Made by a program: the position numbers and the translations under genes
The notes under the pieces: generated by a model
The model's database searches: none
Told to the model about the DNA's origin: nothing
Seen by the model: the letters and a program-made list of their open reading frames with translations, nothing else
In this document: positions 34,410-43,751 of the stretch, piece by piece
How the letters are laid out: every line of letters starts with the position of its first letter
How positions within the stretch are numbered: the stretch's first letter is position 1
Source: Citrobacter sp. RHB25-C09
GTDB lineage: Bacteria > Pseudomonadota > Gammaproteobacteria > Enterobacterales > Enterobacteriaceae
Length of the DNA stretch: 64,000 nt
Assembly (NCBI RefSeq): GCF_013836145.1
Contig: NZ_CP057483.1
Span: forward strand, 682,001 to 746,000
Reading direction: 5' to 3'

Positions 34410-35396
34410 TTACTGTGCTGCGCTCTCAAATTTTTCCAGCAGAGCCGCCTGCTTTGGATCTTTCTTGAAATCATCGAACAGCGGCTGGACAGCGGCGCGG
34501 AACGGCGCTTTTTCCACTTTCACAATCTCGCCGCCCATGGCTTTTGCCTGAGCGCGGGTATCGGCATCGATCTTGTCCCACAACTTCTGCTGGTACGCTT
34601 CTGAGTTTTTAGCCGCGGTAGTCAGGATCTGCTGCTGCTCTGGCGTCAACGTGTCCCAGGTTTTTGTTGAGATCACTAAAAAGTCCGGAATGGAGGCGTG
34701 TTCATCTTCAGAAAAAACTTTGGCGATCTCGATGTGGCGGGTCTGCACCCAGGAAGGCACGTTATTTTCTGCGCCATCAACCACACCTTGCTGCATGGCG
34801 GTATAAACCTCGCCAAAGGAGATTGGCGTTGGGGAACCGCCCATCAGCTCAATCATTTTGATGGTCGTTGGGCTTGGCTGAACGCGGATTTTCAGCCCTT
34901 TCAAATCTTCTGGTTTAGTGATGGGCTTTTTCGCGTAGAAGCTACGCGTACCGGCTACGTAGGCAGAAAGCGCAAAAAATCCTTTATCTTTCGTGGAATC
35001 CATAATTTCTTTGCCCACCTCGCCAAATACCACTTTGTTGAAATGATTTTGGTCTTTAAATAAGAAAGGCAAATTATAAATTGCATAAACGTTGTCAAAT
35101 GATTCCAGATCGCTGGCGGAGCCTTTGGTCATATCCAGCGCGCCGTTTTGTAGCAGTTCCATGGTTTCGCGGGGATTACCCATCTGACTGCTGGGATAAA
35201 TTCGCACCGTCATTTTGCCATCAGAAAGTTGTTTCACCTCTTTTGCCAGTTCTTCAAAAGCCTGGTGTACAACATGGCTACGTTCAAGATTGTGTGCAAG
35301 TTTAAGGGTGACTTTCTCTGCCGCGATGGCGCTCGTACTCAGCAGGGCGAGAAGGGAAGCACATAATAATGAACGAGAAAACAATCTATTTTTCAT
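34410..35396 (-). CDS. dctP: TRAP transporter periplasmic solute-binding protein (DctP family)
   Basis: A 328-residue binding protein with a signal peptide ending AIAA before EKVTLKLAHN. The ligand-carboxylate arginine is expected in LKIRVQPSPTT. The segment FGEVYTAMQQGVVDGAENNVPSW resembles TRAP proteins that bind uronic or aldonic acids more than the malate/succinate type; this is an impression and not decisive. First gene of the dctPQM operon, with a symmetric operator 77 bp upstream. The operon takes the place of yggM in E. coli K-12 as I remember it. Confidence 0.92.
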   Translation of the reverse strand: MKNRLFSRSLLCASLLALLSTSAIAAEKVTLKLAHNLERSHVVHQAFEELAKEVKQLSDGKMTVRIYPSSQMGNPRETMELLQNGALDMTKGSASDLESFDNVYAIYNLPFLFKDQNHFNKVVFGEVGKEIMDSTKDKGFFALSAYVAGTRSFYAKKPITKPEDLKGLKIRVQPSPTTIKMIELMGGSPTPISFGEVYTAMQQGVVDGAENNVPSWVQTRHIEIAKVFSEDEHASIPDFLVISTKTWDTLTPEQQQILTTAAKNSEAYQQKLWDKIDADTRAQAKAMGGEIVKVEKAPFRAAVQPLFDDFKKDPKQAALLEKFESAAQ

Positions 35397-35701
35397 AGGT
35401 CAGCTCCATGCACCAGGGCAAAGGTTGGTTTATATCTGATGGTAATAAATGATGTTCTGTATGATAGATTGACATAGTTGTCGTACATCTATGCGCCATC
35501 TTAATGGCTAATGCGTGGGCCGAAAGGAGTTTATTCGCGTTTTGTGCGCTGGGTTGGATATATTTTTTTGAATAAGAAAAGTGTTATTCAACAATTAATA
35601 ATAATGAGCATTAAAATTATCAAATAAAGACGATCTATGAGTTCGGTATTACCGAATTAATAGCGTGGGTGAATGTGCGCCGTTTAAAAGGCGCATCATT
35701 A
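35397..35701. other. 305-bp gap between the TRAP operon and hemW
   Basis: AT-rich stretch that holds the TRAP promoter (minus strand) and the operator listed separately. The part from ~35560 to 35700 is very AT-rich and shows no gene. Confidence 0.6.
35473..35493 (-). promoter_or_regulatory. palindromic operator candidate upstream of the TRAP operon
   Basis: CATAGTTGT-CGT-ACATCTATG: 9-bp arms with one mismatch around a 3-bp centre. The core TTGTCGTACA has the look of GntR-family (FadR/UxuR-type) sites. No regulator gene adjoins the operon in this window. Confidence 0.55.
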
Positions 35702-36838
35702 TTATTCGGGAAGAAATAATTCAAGAAGGGTATTCAGGAAGAATTTTCCGTGCTGCGTAATCTGCCAGGACGTTTCATTTTCGGTGAGGTAACCCTGCGC
35801 AATTGCTTCATCTAGCTGCTGCCTGATCGCCGTTTCGTTGAGTCCTGTATAGGCGCTAAATTCACTGCGCGGTGCGGCTTCCAGCAGGCGGAAGCGGTTC
35901 ATAAAGAACTCAAACGGCTTATCGGCCTGATCGACCTCGCGCTGGCTTTCGAGATAACGCCCCTGCATGTATCCGCGCGGGTGGCGCGTTTTAGTGGTAC
36001 GCAGAATGCGGCCATCGGCAAACGTGATTTTGCCATGTGCACCGCAGCCAATCCCCAGATAGTCACCGAAGCGCCAGTAGTTCAGATTATGCTGGCACTG
36101 ATAGCCCGGTTTGGCATAGGCAGAGGTTTCATACTGCTGATAACCGGCGGCAGTCAGTAACTGATGGCCCTGCTCGAAGATATCCCACAGCGCGTCGTCA
36201 TCCGGTAATACCGGTGGCCGTGAACCAAACAATGTGTTGGGTTCAATGGTCAGTTGATACCACGACAGGTGCGGCGGATTCAGCACAATGGCCTGTTGCA
36301 GATCGGCCAGTGCCTCCTCCAGTGACTGATCGGGCAGGCCGTGCATCAGATCGAGATTGAAACTGCGCAGCCCTAAACCGCCGGCGAGATTCGCCGCGCG
36401 TTTAGCTTCTTCCGGACCGTGAATGCGTCCAAGACGTTTCAGCTTGTCTTCGCTGAAGCTCTGTACGCCGATGGAGATACGGTTCACCCCGGCATGCTGA
36501 TAGTCAACGAAGCGGTCGGCTTCTACTGTTCCGGGGTTCGCTTCCATCGTGATTTCTGCATCCGCTGCCAGGTTCAGGCGCGCGCGTACTCCGTCAAGCA
36601 ACGTTTGCATTGCCGGGCCGGAGAGCAGGCTCGGCGTACCGCCACCAATAAAAATGGTCTTTACTTCACGCCCCTGTGCATACGCGACATCCGCGTCGAG
36701 GTCGTTCAGCAGATGCTGGACGTAATCATCGTGTGGGACTTCGCCTTTTAATGCATGCGAGTTGAAGTCGCAGTACGGGCATTTCTGCACACACCACGGG
36801 ATGTGAATGTAAAGACTCAGCGGTGGCAACTTAACCAT
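35702..36838 (-). CDS. hemW: haem chaperone HemW (radical SAM)
   Basis: Oxygen-independent coproporphyrinogen oxidase-like protein now known as a haem chaperone. 378 residues. The radical-SAM cysteines are C16, C20 and C23 (PWCVQKCPYC), followed by GGGTPSLL and the HemN-like SIGVQSF. It overlaps rdgB by 8 nt and is the last gene of the yggS-yggT-yggU-rdgB-hemW operon. Confidence 0.95.
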   Translation of the reverse strand: MVKLPPLSLYIHIPWCVQKCPYCDFNSHALKGEVPHDDYVQHLLNDLDADVAYAQGREVKTIFIGGGTPSLLSGPAMQTLLDGVRARLNLAADAEITMEANPGTVEADRFVDYQHAGVNRISIGVQSFSEDKLKRLGRIHGPEEAKRAANLAGGLGLRSFNLDLMHGLPDQSLEEALADLQQAIVLNPPHLSWYQLTIEPNTLFGSRPPVLPDDDALWDIFEQGHQLLTAAGYQQYETSAYAKPGYQCQHNLNYWRFGDYLGIGCGAHGKITFADGRILRTTKTRHPRGYMQGRYLESQREVDQADKPFEFFMNRFRLLEAAPRSEFSAYTGLNETAIRQQLDEAIAQGYLTENETSWQITQHGKFFLNTLLELFLPE

Positions 36839-37424
36839 TACGCAGGGCTTCCAGTAGCAGCTTCAGCGCCTGACCACGGTGCGAAATAGCACTTTTTTCT
36901 TCACGCGTCAGTTCAGCGGCGGTTTTGCCCTCTGAAGGAACGAAGAAGATGGGATCGTAGCCAAAGCCGCCGCTGCCTGCGGCTGTACGGGCGATCACGC
37001 CAGGCCAACTGCCGTGGCACACCAGCGGCGTCGGATCTTCAGCATGGCGCAGATAGACCAGAACGCAGTGGAAGCGCGCCTGGCGTTTCTCATCAGGCAC
37101 CTCTTTTAGCGTTTCTAACAGCTTTTCCAGGTTCTTTTGATCGGTCGCGCCTTCGCCGGAATAGCGGGCGGAGTAGATCCCCGGCGCACCGCCCAGAAAA
37201 TCCACGGCCAGGCCAGAATCATCGGCAATAGCCGGAAGTCCGGTCACCTGTGCGGCATGACGCGCTTTCAGGATCGCGTTTTCAATAAAGGTCAGGCCGG
37301 TTTCATCGGCAGAATCGACGCCGAGGTCGGTTTGCGCCACGACTTCAAGCCCGAAGTCGCTTAACAGCGACGCAAGCTCACGCACTTTACCGGCATTGCC
37401 GGTTGCGAGGACTACTTTTTGCAT
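36831..37424 (-). CDS. rdgB: dITP/XTP pyrophosphatase RdgB
   Basis: House-cleaning enzyme that hydrolyses dITP, ITP and XTP to monophosphates. 197 residues. The HAM1 family motifs are present: ATGNAGKVREL, ADDSGL, SGEGATD and the C-terminal SHRGQALKLL. It is 7 nt after yggU and overlaps hemW. Confidence 0.96.
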   Translation of the reverse strand: MQKVVLATGNAGKVRELASLLSDFGLEVVAQTDLGVDSADETGLTFIENAILKARHAAQVTGLPAIADDSGLAVDFLGGAPGIYSARYSGEGATDQKNLEKLLETLKEVPDEKRQARFHCVLVYLRHAEDPTPLVCHGSWPGVIARTAAGSGGFGYDPIFFVPSEGKTAAELTREEKSAISHRGQALKLLLEALRNG

Positions 37425-37431
37425 AGGATAC

Positions 37432-37722
37432 CTAATCAGTTAACGCCGCGACTTCTGGCGGGATCTGTTGCGGATGAATGATTTTAACCTGTTTATGGCG
37501 GCCAAGTTCGCCCTTTTCAATCACGACCTGGCTCTTGGCCACGCGGAACTGCTTCCCGAGAAACTTCACCAGATGACTGTTCGCCTGGCCGTCTACGGGG
37601 GGCGCGGTAATGGCGACTTTCAGCTCGTCGCCATGTAATCCCACAATGCTGTCGCGGCTGGCTTTCGGCTGAATATAGAGCCGTAAAACCAGACCGTCAT
37701 CGCAGCGTGTCACGGCACTCAT
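37432..37722 (-). CDS. yggU: DUF167 protein YggU
   Basis: A small YggU/DUF167 protein, 96 residues from the ATG at 37722 that overlaps the yggT stop (ATGA). An in-frame ATG four codons upstream is possible. The conserved LRLYIQPKASRDSIVGLHGDELKVAI and PPVDGQANSHLVKFL segments are intact. Function is unknown. Confidence 0.93.
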   Translation of the reverse strand: MSAVTRCDDGLVLRLYIQPKASRDSIVGLHGDELKVAITAPPVDGQANSHLVKFLGKQFRVAKSQVVIEKGELGRHKQVKIIHPQQIPPEVAALTD

Positions 37723-38285
37723 AGCGCCATCCACAGCCCCGGCAGCAGCATATTACCGGTAGCCTGCAGGACTTCGCCGATACCCATATTGACCACATAC
37801 AGAAGCAACACGAGGATCATCGGAGAAAAATCGATGCCGCCCATTCCCGGAAGAATACGGCGAATCGGGCGTAGCAACGGTTCCGCAAGCTGAATGAGTA
37901 CGTACTCAATCGGGCTACGCCCCTGGCTCACCCAGCTCATAATCGCCATCACCAGCAACACCCAGAAGATCAGTAAGCCAATCGTTTTGAGTACGATGAG
38001 TAACGCTGCGATCCAGATGATCGGCAGAAAAGTCACCACTTTAAACAGCACAATCGCTTTGATAAAGCTGAGGATATACGCCACCAGTAATGATGCGCTA
38101 TCGACCGGCCCCATTGCAGGAATAATACGGCGCAATGGTCCAATGACCGGTTGTGTAATCTTCACCACAAACTGGGATAAAGGGTTATAAAAGTCACAGC
38201 GAGCCCATTGCATCCAGATGCGCAATAACAGCACCATGGTGTACAGCTCAATTACCGTTGAGAGCAAGAAGGTCAACGTATTCAT
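37719..38285 (-). CDS. yggT: YggT-family inner membrane protein
   Basis: A 188-residue membrane protein with two copies of the YggT repeat, each with a hydrophobic helix pair and a P-[LI]-L-R-P-I-R-R-I-[LI]-P motif (PVIGPLRRIIPAMG; PLLRPIRRILPGMG). It has been linked to osmotic/ion tolerance in other bacteria. It is between yggS (18 nt) and yggU (4-nt overlap). Confidence 0.94.
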   Translation of the reverse strand: MNTLTFLLSTVIELYTMVLLLRIWMQWARCDFYNPLSQFVVKITQPVIGPLRRIIPAMGPVDSASLLVAYILSFIKAIVLFKVVTFLPIIWIAALLIVLKTIGLLIFWVLLVMAIMSWVSQGRSPIEYVLIQLAEPLLRPIRRILPGMGGIDFSPMILVLLLYVVNMGIGEVLQATGNMLLPGLWMAL

Positions 38286-38303
38286 GGCGTTCCTCAGATT
38301 TCC

Positions 38304-39008
38304 TTAATTTTTTGTGTAATCACGGGCACCAAAAATGGCAGTGCCGATACGAACCATCGTGCTACCTGCCGCAATGGCGGCATCCATGTCGTCCGACATA
38401 CCCAGTGACAGGGTATCGACGTCAGGATAGCGTGTTTTCAGCCCGGCAAATGCTACAGCCATTTGGCGTGCGACTTCAAACTGCCTTACATAATCTGACT
38501 CAGGCGCGGGGATCGCCATCAGTCCGCGCAGGCGGAGTTTCGGCAATTCGGCAACCTCTGCGGCAAGCGCATCCAGTGCGTCAAGCGTAATACCAGACTT
38601 ACTGTTTTCATCGCTGATGTTGATTTGAATCAGCACGTTCAAAGGCGCCATCCCTTCCGGACGCTGTTCGCTCAGTCGTGCCGCAATGCGCAGGCGGTCG
38701 ATGGTATGGCACCAGTCAAAGTGCTCTGCCACCAGACGGCTTTTGTTGGACTGTAGCGGACCAATAAAGTGCCACTGCAACCCCTCAACACCTTTCTCAC
38801 GAAAGTGACGGATTTTTTCCACCCCTTCCTGCACATAGTTTTCACCGAATGCAGACTGCCCGGCGGCAATCGCTTCTTCGATGGCACTCGCAGGTTTGGT
38901 TTTACTCACTGCAAGCAACGTGACTTCTTCTGAAGCGCGGCCGCAACGCGATGCGGCCGCTGAGATTTTGTCCCGGACCTGTGCCAGGTTATGCGCGATA
39001 TCGTTCAT
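38304..39008 (-). CDS. yggS: PLP homeostasis protein YggS
   Basis: PLP-binding protein (PLPBP family) that controls vitamin B6 and amino-acid pools; it has no known catalytic activity. 234 residues with the PLP lysine K36 (AVSKTKP), GENYVQE, HFIGPLQSNK and GMSDDMDAAI. First gene of its operon, divergent from yggR with only 17 bp between the start codons. Confidence 0.96.
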   Translation of the reverse strand: MNDIAHNLAQVRDKISAAASRCGRASEEVTLLAVSKTKPASAIEEAIAAGQSAFGENYVQEGVEKIRHFREKGVEGLQWHFIGPLQSNKSRLVAEHFDWCHTIDRLRIAARLSEQRPEGMAPLNVLIQINISDENSKSGITLDALDALAAEVAELPKLRLRGLMAIPAPESDYVRQFEVARQMAVAFAGLKTRYPDVDTLSLGMSDDMDAAIAAGSTMVRIGTAIFGARDYTKN

Positions 39009-39025
39009 TTTCCGAGGAGGTATCT

Positions 39026-40006
39026 ATGAATATGGAAGAAATTGTGGCCCTTAGTGTAAAGCATAACGTCTCGGATCTACACCTGAGTGATGCATGGCCC
39101 GCACGCTGGCGAAAGCGAGGGCGCATGGAGAGCGCGCCGCTCACCGCGCCAGATGTTGCCCGCCTGTTGGTGCACTGGCTGGATGAAGGGCAACTGGCGG
39201 CGTTACGACAAAACGGCCAGCTTGATTTCGCGGTCACGCTTGCGGATAACCAGCGCCTGCGAGCCAGTGCTTTTCACCAGCGGCAGGGGACATCGCTGGC
39301 GCTGCGTCTGTTGCCGACACACTGTCCGACGCTTGAAGAACTGGGGACACCATCTGCATTACCTGAACTGCTGACCCGCGAGAACGGACTGATTCTGGTC
39401 ACGGGCGCGACGGGCAGCGGCAAGTCAACCACGCTTGCAGCAATGGTGGAGTGGCTGAATCAGCACGTTGACGGACACATTCTGACGCTGGAAGACCCCA
39501 TCGAATTTCTCTATTCCAGCCAGCGCTGTTTGATTCAGCAACGCGAGGTGGGGCTGCACTGCCCGTCGTTCGCGTCAGGGCTACGCGCCGCGCTGCGGGA
39601 AGATCCGGACGTCATCCTGCTGGGAGAACTTCGCGACAGCGAAACCATTCGACTGGCGCTGACGGCGGCGGAAACAGGGCACCTGGTACTGGCAACGCTG
39701 CATACGCGGGGGGCAGTGCAGGCGATCGAACGGCTGGTGGATACCTTTCCGGCACAGGAAAAAGATCCGGTACGCAGTCAACTGGCGGGTAGCCTGTGCG
39801 CCGTACTGTCACAAAAGCTGGAGCCTGATAAGCAGTCGGGACGCGTTGCGCTGTTTGAACTGCTGATCAATACGCCTGCGACAGGAAATTTAATTCGTGA
39901 AGGGAAAACCCACCAGTTGCCGCATATCGTTCAGACCGGGCAGCAGTCAGGAATGATGACTTTTGCCCAAAGCCTGCAACAGCGACAGGCGCAAGGGCGT
40001 TTATAG
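39026..40006 (+). CDS. yggR: PilT-like ATPase YggR
   Basis: A 326-residue member of the type IV pilus retraction ATPase family. The ATG at 39026 follows GAGGAGGTATCT. The Walker A motif is GATGSGKST, followed by LEDPIE, the Asp box GLRAALREDPDVILLGELRD and the His box HLVLATLHT. No other pilus genes adjoin, so its role here is unclear. Confidence 0.94.
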   Translation: MNMEEIVALSVKHNVSDLHLSDAWPARWRKRGRMESAPLTAPDVARLLVHWLDEGQLAALRQNGQLDFAVTLADNQRLRASAFHQRQGTSLALRLLPTHCPTLEELGTPSALPELLTRENGLILVTGATGSGKSTTLAAMVEWLNQHVDGHILTLEDPIEFLYSSQRCLIQQREVGLHCPSFASGLRAALREDPDVILLGELRDSETIRLALTAAETGHLVLATLHTRGAVQAIERLVDTFPAQEKDPVRSQLAGSLCAVLSQKLEPDKQSGRVALFELLINTPATGNLIREGKTHQLPHIVQTGQQSGMMTFAQSLQQRQAQGRL

Positions 40007-40025
40007 GCCAGTTTGCCGGGAGGAA

Positions 40026-40442
40026 TCAGTATCCCTGCTCGAAATAGCTTTCGAGGATAATCACGGCGGAGGCGGAGTCGATCTTACCTTTATTCAGCGC
40101 ACGATAGCCGCCCTGCTCGAACAGGCCGGAACGGGCTTCGACGGTACTGAGGCGTTCGTCATGCAGTGTGACGGTAACGCCAAAGCGGCCATGTATGCGG
40201 TTAGCGAACTTGCGGGCGCGTGCCGTCAGCGGCTGCTCGGTGCCGTCCATGTTGAGTGGGAGCCCGACGATGATTTCATCCGGCTGCCACTCTTTTAGCA
40301 GGCGCTCGATCAGGTTCCAGTCCGGTGTACCGTCCTGCGCTTTAATGGCCGGCAGCGCGCGCGCGGTGCCGGTGATGCGCTGGCCAATCGCCACGCCGAT
40401 ACTTTTGGTGCCAAAGTCAAAGGCCAGTAACGTTCCGCTCAT
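40026..40442 (-). CDS. ruvX: Holliday-junction-resolvase-like / pre-16S rRNA nuclease YqgF
   Basis: RNase H-fold nuclease family, 138 residues, with LAFDFGTKSIGVAIG, VGLPLNMDG and the late DSASAVIIL acidic site. It is thought to act in 16S rRNA 5'-end maturation. The start overlaps the yqgE stop by one base. It is convergent with yggR, 19 nt away. Confidence 0.94.
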   Translation of the reverse strand: MSGTLLAFDFGTKSIGVAIGQRITGTARALPAIKAQDGTPDWNLIERLLKEWQPDEIIVGLPLNMDGTEQPLTARARKFANRIHGRFGVTVTLHDERLSTVEARSGLFEQGGYRALNKGKIDSASAVIILESYFEQGY

Positions 40443-41005
40443 CAGGCGTGCCCCGCCACACCGGGCATGGTCAGAATGTCGATGCCAATCAGTTTAGCGG
40501 CTTCACGCCAGCGGTCGGCAATTGGCGTTTTAAACAGGATATTGAGATCCGCAGGCGCGGTCAGCCATGCGTTATCCAGCAGCTCTTGCTCAAGCTGGCC
40601 CTTGTCCCAGGAGGAATAGCCCAGCGCAACCAGCACTTCGGCAGGTTGTTCGCTCGTCCCCAACGTTTCGAGCACGTCGCGTGAGGTGGTGATCACGGTG
40701 TTATCCGAAATACGAATGCTGGAAGAGAAACGTGACGGCGGCGTGTGGAGAATAAACCCTCGATCTTCCGCCAGCGGGCCGCCGAGCATGACCGCTTTAT
40801 CCAGACGGATCGCCGGATCCCGTGGTTCGGGCTTAATTTTCAGTTTTTCCAGAATCCCATCGATCTGGAGATTTTCCAGGGGTTTATTCACAATAATCCC
40901 CATTGCGCCATCTTCGTTATGTTCGCAAATGTACACCACGGAGCGGCGGAAAAACGGATCGTGGAGAGCAGGCATGGCAATAAGAAAGTGATGCTGTAAA
41001 TTCAT
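40442..41005 (-). CDS. yqgE: UPF0301/AlgH family protein YqgE
   Basis: A 187-residue soluble protein from the ATG at 41005 (MNLQHHFLIAMPAL); the open frame runs a few codons further upstream. Family motifs HNEDGAMGIIVNKPL and GGPLAEDRGFILH are present. The biochemical role is unknown. It forms a pair with ruvX. Confidence 0.93.
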   Translation of the reverse strand: MNLQHHFLIAMPALHDPFFRRSVVYICEHNEDGAMGIIVNKPLENLQIDGILEKLKIKPEPRDPAIRLDKAVMLGGPLAEDRGFILHTPPSRFSSSIRISDNTVITTSRDVLETLGTSEQPAEVLVALGYSSWDKGQLEQELLDNAWLTAPADLNILFKTPIADRWREAAKLIGIDILTMPGVAGHA

Positions 41006-41094
41006 TGTCAGAGGTTCTGTTTCCTGGTTCAAAAAAACAACAGGGGGTCAGTATGTGGGCAAAGCGCTCAGTTGTCACCCTCTGAAAATAGCTT

Positions 41095-41178
41095 TGCCGG
41101 ATGCTGGCTTCGCCTTATCCGGCCTGGGGGTGCAACAGGTAGGCCGGATAGGACGCGAAAGCATCGCCATCCGGCAAT
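41095..41178. repeat. REP/BIME element
   Basis: GCCGGATGCTGGC…CTTATCCGGCCTG and an inverted GTAGGCCGGATAGGACGCG…GCCATCCGGC, between gshB and yqgE. Confidence 0.85.
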
Positions 41179-41184
41179 CAACGT

Positions 41185-42132
41185 TTACTTCTTCAGGCGC
41201 GCTTCAATGGCGTCCATCAGCATCCCGGTAATAGAAACCGGGAATACGGCTTCGATCTCGCGAATACAGGTCGGGCTGGTGACGTTAATCTCCGTCAGGC
41301 GATCGCCGATGATGTCCAGACCGACAAAAATTAGCCCTTTAGCTTTCAGCGTCGGCCCAATGCGGCGGGCGATTTCCCAGTCGCTTTCGGTTAACGGACG
41401 TGGCTCACCGCGTCCACCGGCGGCGAGGTTACCACGGGTTTCGCCCCCCTGCGGAATACGCGCCAGGCAGTACGGCACCGGTTCGCCATCCACGACCAGC
41501 ACACGCTTGTCGCCATCGACAATCGCGGGCAGATAGTTCTGCGCCATGCAGTAGCGAGTGCCGTGCTCGGTCAGGGTTTCGGCTATCACGCCGAGGTTCG
41601 GATCGCCTTCCTTCACCCGGAAAATGGACGCGCCGCCCATGCCATCCAGCGGTTTAAGAATGATATCGCTGTGTTTCTGCCAGAAGGCTTTCAACTGCGC
41701 CTTATTGCGCGTGACCAGCGTTTCTGGGGTGAGATCGGAGAACCAGGCGGTAAACAGCTTCTCGTTACAGTCGCGCAGGCTCTGCGGCTTGTTAACAATC
41801 AGCGTCCCTTTCTCTTCCGCACGTTCCAGAATGTAAGTGGCGTAAATGAATTCGGTATCAAACGGCGGATCTTTACGCATCAGAATGACGTCGAGATCGG
41901 CGAGCGGCAGATCCTGTTCACCGGTGAATTCATACCATTGGTCGTAATTTTGTTCGACGCTCAGCGTGCGTGTACGGGCGCGGGCTTCGCCGTTGATCAG
42001 ATAAAGATCGGCCATCTCCATGTAATGAAGTTCGTAACCACGACGTTGCGCTTCCAGCAGCATAGCGAAGCTGGAATCTTTCTTGATGTTGATGCTTGCG
42101 ATGGGGTCCATCACGATGCCGAGCTTGATCAT
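41185..42132 (-). CDS. gshB: glutathione synthetase GshB
   Basis: ATP-grasp ligase that joins gamma-glutamylcysteine and glycine. 315 residues. The N-terminal KLGIVMDPIASINIKKDSSFAML and the ATP-grasp segments PLDGMGGASIFRV and GRGEPRPLTESD…INVTSPT are intact. 12 nt after rsmE in the same direction. Supplies glutathione for gss and yghU in this window. Confidence 0.97.
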   Translation of the reverse strand: MIKLGIVMDPIASINIKKDSSFAMLLEAQRRGYELHYMEMADLYLINGEARARTRTLSVEQNYDQWYEFTGEQDLPLADLDVILMRKDPPFDTEFIYATYILERAEEKGTLIVNKPQSLRDCNEKLFTAWFSDLTPETLVTRNKAQLKAFWQKHSDIILKPLDGMGGASIFRVKEGDPNLGVIAETLTEHGTRYCMAQNYLPAIVDGDKRVLVVDGEPVPYCLARIPQGGETRGNLAAGGRGEPRPLTESDWEIARRIGPTLKAKGLIFVGLDIIGDRLTEINVTSPTCIREIEAVFPVSITGMLMDAIEARLKK

Positions 42133-42144
42133 TATTCTTCTCCG

Positions 42145-42876
42145 TTAGCCCAGATCGCCAAATCGCACCTGTAGTGCGGTAATGGCGGTGAGCGCAGTTG
42201 TCTCAGTACGCAGAACGCGAGGTCCTAACAGAATATCAGTAAACTGATAACGCGCGGTCATGGCAATTTCATCCGCCGACAGTCCGCCTTCCGGACCTAT
42301 CAGCAGGCGAACGCGCTCAACCGGCAGCGGTAACGTGTTGATGCTGTCACTGGCGCGGGGATGGAGGTTCAGCTTCAGGCCTTCATCCTGTTCCGCACAC
42401 CAGGCTTCCAGATCCATCGCCGGGCGAATTTCCGGCACCCGGTTACGACCGCACTGCTCGCAGGCAGCAATTGCAATTTTCTGCCACTGCTGGAGCTTCT
42501 TGTTCAGACGTTCGCTGTCCAGTTTAACGCCGCAGCGCTCAGAAAAAAGTGGCGTAATGAGGCTTACACCCAGCTCGATCGATTTCTGGATAGTGAATTC
42601 CATTTTTTCGCCGCGAGACATCACCTGTCCAAGGTGAATATGCAGCGGCGATTCACGATCGTCGATCTCGCCGCGTAATACCTTAACTTCCACGCTTTTC
42701 TTGCTGGCGCTTGTGATTTCCGCGTCAAAGACCTGATTGCTGCCATCAAACAGTTGCAGAGCCTGACCTGCCCCCATCCGCAGGACGCGGCCAATATGGT
42801 TGGCGGCATCTTCACACAGAGAGAACTGGCTGCCGGGGGTGATAGGTTCAGGGTGATAAATGCGGGGAATGCGCAT
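42145..42876 (-). CDS. rsmE: 16S rRNA (uracil-1498-N3)-methyltransferase RsmE
   Basis: SPOUT-class methyltransferase for m3U1498. 243 residues with N-terminal PUA-like RIPRIYHPE and the knotted SAM site LLIGPEGGLS, GPRVLRTETTALTA. Co-oriented with gshB. Confidence 0.96.
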   Translation of the reverse strand: MRIPRIYHPEPITPGSQFSLCEDAANHIGRVLRMGAGQALQLFDGSNQVFDAEITSASKKSVEVKVLRGEIDDRESPLHIHLGQVMSRGEKMEFTIQKSIELGVSLITPLFSERCGVKLDSERLNKKLQQWQKIAIAACEQCGRNRVPEIRPAMDLEAWCAEQDEGLKLNLHPRASDSINTLPLPVERVRLLIGPEGGLSADEIAMTARYQFTDILLGPRVLRTETTALTAITALQVRFGDLG

Positions 42877-42894
42877 AGTTTAAAATCCGCTTAT

Positions 42895-42924
42895 CTCCCC
42901 ACGCGATTGCCGGGCGTGGGGGAG
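42895..42924. terminator. hairpin between endA and rsmE
   Basis: CTCCCCACGC and GCGTGGGGGAG pair with one bulged G around a 9-nt loop. There is no U-tract on the minus strand, so termination is uncertain. Confidence 0.4.
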
Positions 42925-42952
42925 GGGTTAAAAATAATCCCGCTAGTGTAGG

Positions 42953-43660
42953 TTAGCTCTTTTGCGCCTGGCAAGCGCGTTGCACGTAAGGGTTATGGTT
43001 TCCCTGAATCCTGGCGATGCGTGCGTCGCGCTCGCACTCCCAGTCCGTCACCGGATACATCTTATTCCAGGCGTTAAAAAGCTGCGTCTGCTGACGGGAA
43101 AGGGTCAGGTTGTACTGGTCGCGCATATAAAAGTAAGTCCGCGCGATGGCGCCACGGGCGCGGGCAGGCGGCTCGGCCAATTTCTCTTTGAAATCGACCT
43201 TCATGGCGCACTGTCCGTACTGGCCTTCACCGCCGTTCCACTGACTGTACATAAAGTTCCCCCGATCGCCGTTGACCTCGCCGACCGAAGGTTGCAGGTT
43301 ATGCATGTCGCTTTCTATCTTGCGGTAGACCGGATCTTTGGCACAGTTTTTCCGTCCCCCGTCCTGCCAGCACTGGCGCTGGTGGCCAAACTGCCATGCT
43401 GGAACCACATGTTCCCATTCGATTCGGCTGGCCCGATTCTCATTTTTGCGCACTTTATAGCCGCAGGAGGCGAGATCGACCACGCCTTTCTTGCCCTGCC
43501 AGTTGATTTTGCATCCGCAATAGAAGTCGCCGGGAACGTCTGCGTTGACCTTTACGCCAGCGGCTTTTGCCTGGGAGAAATTGTTGATGCCAGCGGCTAA
43601 CGTCTGGCCTGAAAACGCCACAGTGAAAAGGGCGGTGGCGAAGGAGAGATTACGGTACAT
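42953..43660 (-). CDS. endA: periplasmic endonuclease I EndA
   Basis: Non-specific double-strand DNA endonuclease of the periplasm. The ATG at 43660 gives 235 residues as in E. coli and a signal peptide ending SGQTLA before AGINNF. The active-site HNH-like motif RIEWEHVVPAW and the DMHNLQPSVGEVNGDRGNF segment are intact, and many cysteines could form disulfides. Confidence 0.95.
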   Translation of the reverse strand: MYRNLSFATALFTVAFSGQTLAAGINNFSQAKAAGVKVNADVPGDFYCGCKINWQGKKGVVDLASCGYKVRKNENRASRIEWEHVVPAWQFGHQRQCWQDGGRKNCAKDPVYRKIESDMHNLQPSVGEVNGDRGNFMYSQWNGGEGQYGQCAMKVDFKEKLAEPPARARGAIARTYFYMRDQYNLTLSRQQTQLFNAWNKMYPVTDWECERDARIARIQGNHNPYVQRACQAQKS

Positions 43661-43751
43661 CATGAACTCCGTATCAAAACGAGCCCGCAACGTAGCGAAT
43701 GTGGTTCGGCGATGCAATCAGTTAGATCAGAAAAGTTCCTGTAAATTATGA

